From Polyangiaceae bacterium (GTDB lineage Bacteria; Myxococcota_A; Polyangia; Polyangiales; Polyangiaceae), in NCBI GenBank assembly GCA_020849655.1, contig JADLFU010000069.1, positions 20,981 to 84,980 on the forward strand: DNA of 64,000 nucleotides, written 5' to 3'. Below, one piece after another: positions 61,721-64,000 of the stretch. A model generated the notes under the pieces. The model did not search any database, was not told the DNA's origin, and worked only from the letters and a program-made list of their open reading frames with translations. Each line of letters opens with the position of its first letter. The first letter of the stretch is position 1. The translations under genes were made by a program, and so were the position numbers.

Positions 61721-62838
61721 GCTGGGCCGGGGGGGAGGCGGGCCCGCAGAGGCCGCAGAGGGGGCGCCGAGCCCGCGACGGCCCGGGCGCGCGCGGGCGC
61801 GACGGGCGGACGCGTGAGGTGGTCGCGCGGGGCGTGGCGACGCTGTACCCAGGCTACTTCGCGCTGGTGATGGCGACGGGCATCATCTCGGACGCGTGCG
61901 CGCGCTTCGGGCACGCCACGCTCTCGGGGGCGCTGCTCGCGTTCGCTTGCGTCGCGCACGCCGGGCTGTGCGCCGCGACGGCGGCGCGCGCGTGGTGGTT
62001 TCGGGCGGAGCTCTCGCGGGATCTCCACGATCCGCGGGTCATCTTCTCCTTCTTCACGGTCGTCGCGGCGAGCGACGTCCTCGGGGTGCAGCTCGCGGGG
62101 CACGGCTACCGGGCGGTGGCCGCGGCGCTGTGGGTGTCGTCGCTCGCGATCTGGACGGCGCTGTCGTACTTCAGCTTCGCGCTGCTCATCTTCACGAACG
62201 AGCGTCGAGGCGCGGGCGTCGTCCACGGCGGGTGGCTCATCGCCATCGTGGGGACGGAGTCGCTGGTGCTCCTCGGGTTGTTGCTGGCGCCGGGGCTGGG
62301 GAGGTGGGAGACGCCTGTCTTCGTCCTCGTGCACACGCTCTGGGGGGTCGGCGTCGTGCTGTACGGCGTCTTCGTCACGCTGTTCTGTCACCGCATCTTC
62401 TTCTCTCGCGTGCTGCCGTCGGAGGCGATGCCCCTCTTCTGGGTCATCATGGGCGCGGCGGCGATCAGCGCCAACGCCGGCGCAGGGCTGCTCACGTGCG
62501 CGCCGTCCTCGGCGGCCCTCGTGGAGCTGCGCCCCTTCCTCCTGGGCGCGACGCTCATCCTCTGGGGCTGGGGGACGTGGTGGATCCCGCTCCTCTTGCT
62601 CATCGGCGTGTGGAAGCACGTGGTGCACAGGGTGCCGATCGTCTACCACCCGATGTACTGGAGCCTGGTCTTCCCCCTGGGCATGTACAGCGTCGCCTCG
62701 CACCGACTGTCACTGGCGGCCGGGTGGCCCGCCCTCGCGGCGCTGGCGCACGGCGTCGCGTGGGTGGCGGTCGGGGCGTGGTCCGCGGCGATGGTGGGGC
62801 TGGTGCGCGGGCTCGGGCGGTCGGTGGCGGCGCGGTGA
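61717..62838 (+). CDS. SLAC1/TDT-family anion transporter
   Basis: The 373-residue protein has a basic Arg-rich N-terminus of about 40 residues, then ten hydrophobic helices. The first membrane block GVATLYPGYFALVMATGI is typical of the tellurite-resistance/dicarboxylate transporter (TDT) family; later blocks include FWVIMGAAAISANAGAG and the end LVFPLGMYSVASHRL, as in SLAC1-like proteins. Plant and bacterial relatives conduct chloride, nitrate or dicarboxylates. GTG at 61717 overlaps the hemerythrin stop; a start about 33 codons later would remove the basic leader. Being last in the nar operon suggests nitrate or nitrite passage; no NarK gene is seen. Confidence 0.78.
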   Translation: MSWAGGEAGPQRPQRGRRARDGPGARGRDGRTREVVARGVATLYPGYFALVMATGIISDACARFGHATLSGALLAFACVAHAGLCAATAARAWWFRAELSRDLHDPRVIFSFFTVVAASDVLGVQLAGHGYRAVAAALWVSSLAIWTALSYFSFALLIFTNERRGAGVVHGGWLIAIVGTESLVLLGLLLAPGLGRWETPVFVLVHTLWGVGVVLYGVFVTLFCHRIFFSRVLPSEAMPLFWVIMGAAAISANAGAGLLTCAPSSAALVELRPFLLGATLILWGWGTWWIPLLLLIGVWKHVVHRVPIVYHPMYWSLVFPLGMYSVASHRLSLAAGWPALAALAHGVAWVAVGAWSAAMVGLVRGLGRSVAAR

Positions 62839-62859
62839 GCCAGCGCCGCCGCGGGCGGT

Positions 62860-63545
62860 CTCGCCTCGCCGGTCGCGACCAGCGTCCGCCACCCGAGCCC
62901 GCGAAGGACCTGCTCGCGGAGCCGATCGCGGTCGCGCGCGGTCGCCGCGGAGTGGTAGGGCGCGCCGTCACACTCCACGCCGAGCAGGTGCTCCCCGGGT
63001 GGGTCCGGGTGAAGGACGGCGAGATCGATCCGGTAGCCGCTGCAACCGATCTGCGTGTCGACCCGGTGCCCGGCGGCCACCAGCGCGTCGTGCACCTGGC
63101 GCTCGACCTCGCTGTCGAAGTCACCCGATCCCCCCTGGCGATGGGTGTGGCTGCCACCCTGCTCCTCGGCGTAGCGAAGGAACGCCTCGAGGTGGCGCGC
63201 CCCGGTGGCCCGCGTGCGAGACAGATCGATCTGGTCGTGGGTCAGCCTCGATCCCGCACGTCAGCCGGGCGCGCTCCGCCTCGGTGATGGAGCGCAGGCG
63301 CTCCGTGGGCACGACGAGCGGCAGGGCTTCGACCTCGATCGCCTCCCCCGAAAAACAAGGTGGTCAACGCGCTCGTGACCGGCAAGCCGAGATCGGGCTC
63401 GGGTGCGGCGTGAGCTTCGCGCCCTCCACGCGCTCGCTCCCCCGGTTCGTCACCCGGACTGCATGGACGAGCGGAACGCCCGCGTGCGCGAGCGCGAGGT
63501 TCAGCGTGCTGCGAGCCGATCTCGACCATGGGTCTCCCGGGGGCG
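62860..63545 (-). pseudogene. Decayed DUF4011/DUF3320-type helicase with nuclease-like C-terminus
   Basis: Two parts of one large protein family are left, in different frames. The 5' part (about 63250-63545) shows NLALAHAGVPLVHAVRVTNR and then, shifted, EALPLVVPTERLRSITEAER, as in the N-terminal domain of DUF4011 helicases. The 3' part (about 62870-63250) reads DQIDLSRTRATGARHLEAFL and then GYRIDLAVLHPDP, LGVECDGAPYHS and RDRDRLREQVLRGLGWR, the DUF3320-linked MTES_1575-type nuclease fold. The whole helicase core between them is missing and at least two frameshifts are present. It is therefore a remnant of a gene normally several kilobases long, in a region of looser coding. Confidence 0.6.
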
Positions 63546-63655
63546 GCATCCTAGCCCTCGTCGCGGCGCGTGGGCGACGGCCCCTGGGCTCTCGAGGAGC
63601 GTGGCTCCGCGAGCGGCGGCGGCGGCCTCGCGGATCGCGGCAGCGGCACCCCACG

Positions 63656-63841
63656 TCACGGCACGTCTCGCAGCTTGAAGCGAAACATGCGTCTACGCTG
63701 CTGAAATTCGAGCCACAGGTGAGTGTCTGTGATGCCGACCGTCCGGCCGAACGACCCGAACTCCGACGGGAGCGGTAGGTCGTAACAGCTCGAGGTGGCG
63801 AGCTCGCACACGCGGGCCGCGGACGCGGCAGGCAGCGGCAC
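63656..63841 (-). CDS. Possible small protein, unknown
   Basis: A 61-residue frame from GTG at 63841 begins six bases after the stop of the gene at the window edge. It contains LATSSCYDLPLPSEFGSFG and ends VGITDTHLWLEFQQRRRM plus a basic tail. The DNA is less GC-rich than its surroundings. It may be a small gene or the shifted continuation of the upstream gene; confidence is low. Confidence 0.25.
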   Translation of the reverse strand: MPLPAASAARVCELATSSCYDLPLPSEFGSFGRTVGITDTHLWLEFQQRRRMFRFKLRDVP

Positions 63842-63847
63842 GTGGGC

Positions 63848-64000
63848 TTACCGTCCGCGGCCTGCGGCCACTTCTCGTGTCGCGTTGTAGGGGACCGTGG
63901 CGACCTCGACCATCCTCGGGTTCACCGGGTTGCCGTCCGCGTCGAGGTCGGCCGTCCACGTCTCCACCTTGTCGTACACGTTCAGCTTCTGCTGTCCGTA
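63848..64000 (-). CDS. C-terminal end of an unknown gene, cut by window edge
   Basis: The frame is open from base 64000 and ends at TAA (63848-63850), giving 50 residues. It contains LNVYDKVETWTADLDADGNP and VEVATVPYNATREVAAG, a soluble, acidic, beta-rich pattern. The rest lies outside the window, so the family cannot be named. Confidence 0.45.
   Translation of the reverse strand, partial: YGQQKLNVYDKVETWTADLDADGNPVNPRMVEVATVPYNATREVAAGRGR

Overview
The window is very GC-rich, almost fully coding, and packed with genes that overlap by four bases (ATGA or GTGA). Gene content points to a myxobacterium (Myxococcota, probably Polyangiales): Ser/Thr kinases with Pro-rich or PEGA-type tails, Gly-rich tandem-repeat lipoproteins, TatT/TatP, HEAT/TPR proteins of unknown role, and secreted cytochrome-like lipoproteins. 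That assignment is inference; no rRNA, tRNA, CRISPR array, insertion sequence or prophage was seen.

Layout. 0-4.5 kb: three secreted redox proteins (a truncated di-heme cytochrome, a copper-monooxygenase-like lipoprotein, a CxxxxCH lipoprotein). 4.5-9.9 kb: FGGY kinase plus GpsA-like dehydrogenase, divergent from a Ser/Thr kinase plus PEGA protein. 9.9-22.8 kb: a large acyl-CoA/steroid-type catabolic island (IpdF-like SDR, two MaoC hydratases, Ddn-like F420 reductase, acyl-CoA synthetase, SDR, MlaE permease, SCP2, hydratase-acyl-CoA dehydrogenase fusion, second acyl-CoA dehydrogenase, two thiolases, KstR-like TetR regulator, F420-dependent LLM enzyme). 22.8-34 kb: a lipoprotein, a helicase-C-like protein, an HD phosphohydrolase, an SDR, a proton pyrophosphatase, TatT and TatP. 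34-46 kb: a five-gene kinase/SDR/VWA/HEAT operon, a HExxH peptide-hydroxylase-like enzyme, signal peptidase I, MiaE and a penicillin-binding protein. 46-49 kb: Gly-rich lipoprotein and an esterase-like protein. 49-53.4 kb: cofH, cofG and an alpha/beta hydrolase divergent from a KshA-like Rieske oxygenase. 53.4-62.8 kb: a narCGHJI-type nitrate reductase operon with a hemerythrin and a SLAC1/TDT transporter. 62.8-64 kb: a decayed helicase/nuclease gene and the end of an unknown gene.

The main result is regulatory. Four 14-bp inverted repeats fit T-NN-AAC-NN-GTT-NN-A, the motif known for KstR, the cholesterol-catabolism repressor of mycobacteria. They lie at 9909, 15695, 15740 and 52360, each in a promoter of a catabolic operon, and a KstR-like repressor gene sits inside one of those operons. 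Together they would place under one regulator the steroid/acyl-CoA degradation genes, two F420-dependent oxidoreductases, the Rieske oxygenase and both subunits of FO synthase, which makes the F420 chromophore. This looks like an F420-linked, KstR-type steroid (or isoprenoid/polycyclic) catabolic regulon in a non-actinobacterium. Substrate identity is inferred, not shown.

The nar operon carries a second notable signal: its leader has an 11-bp perfect inverted repeat whose 3' arm contains the ribosome binding site of the first gene, with two smaller competing hairpins, suggesting RNA-level control.
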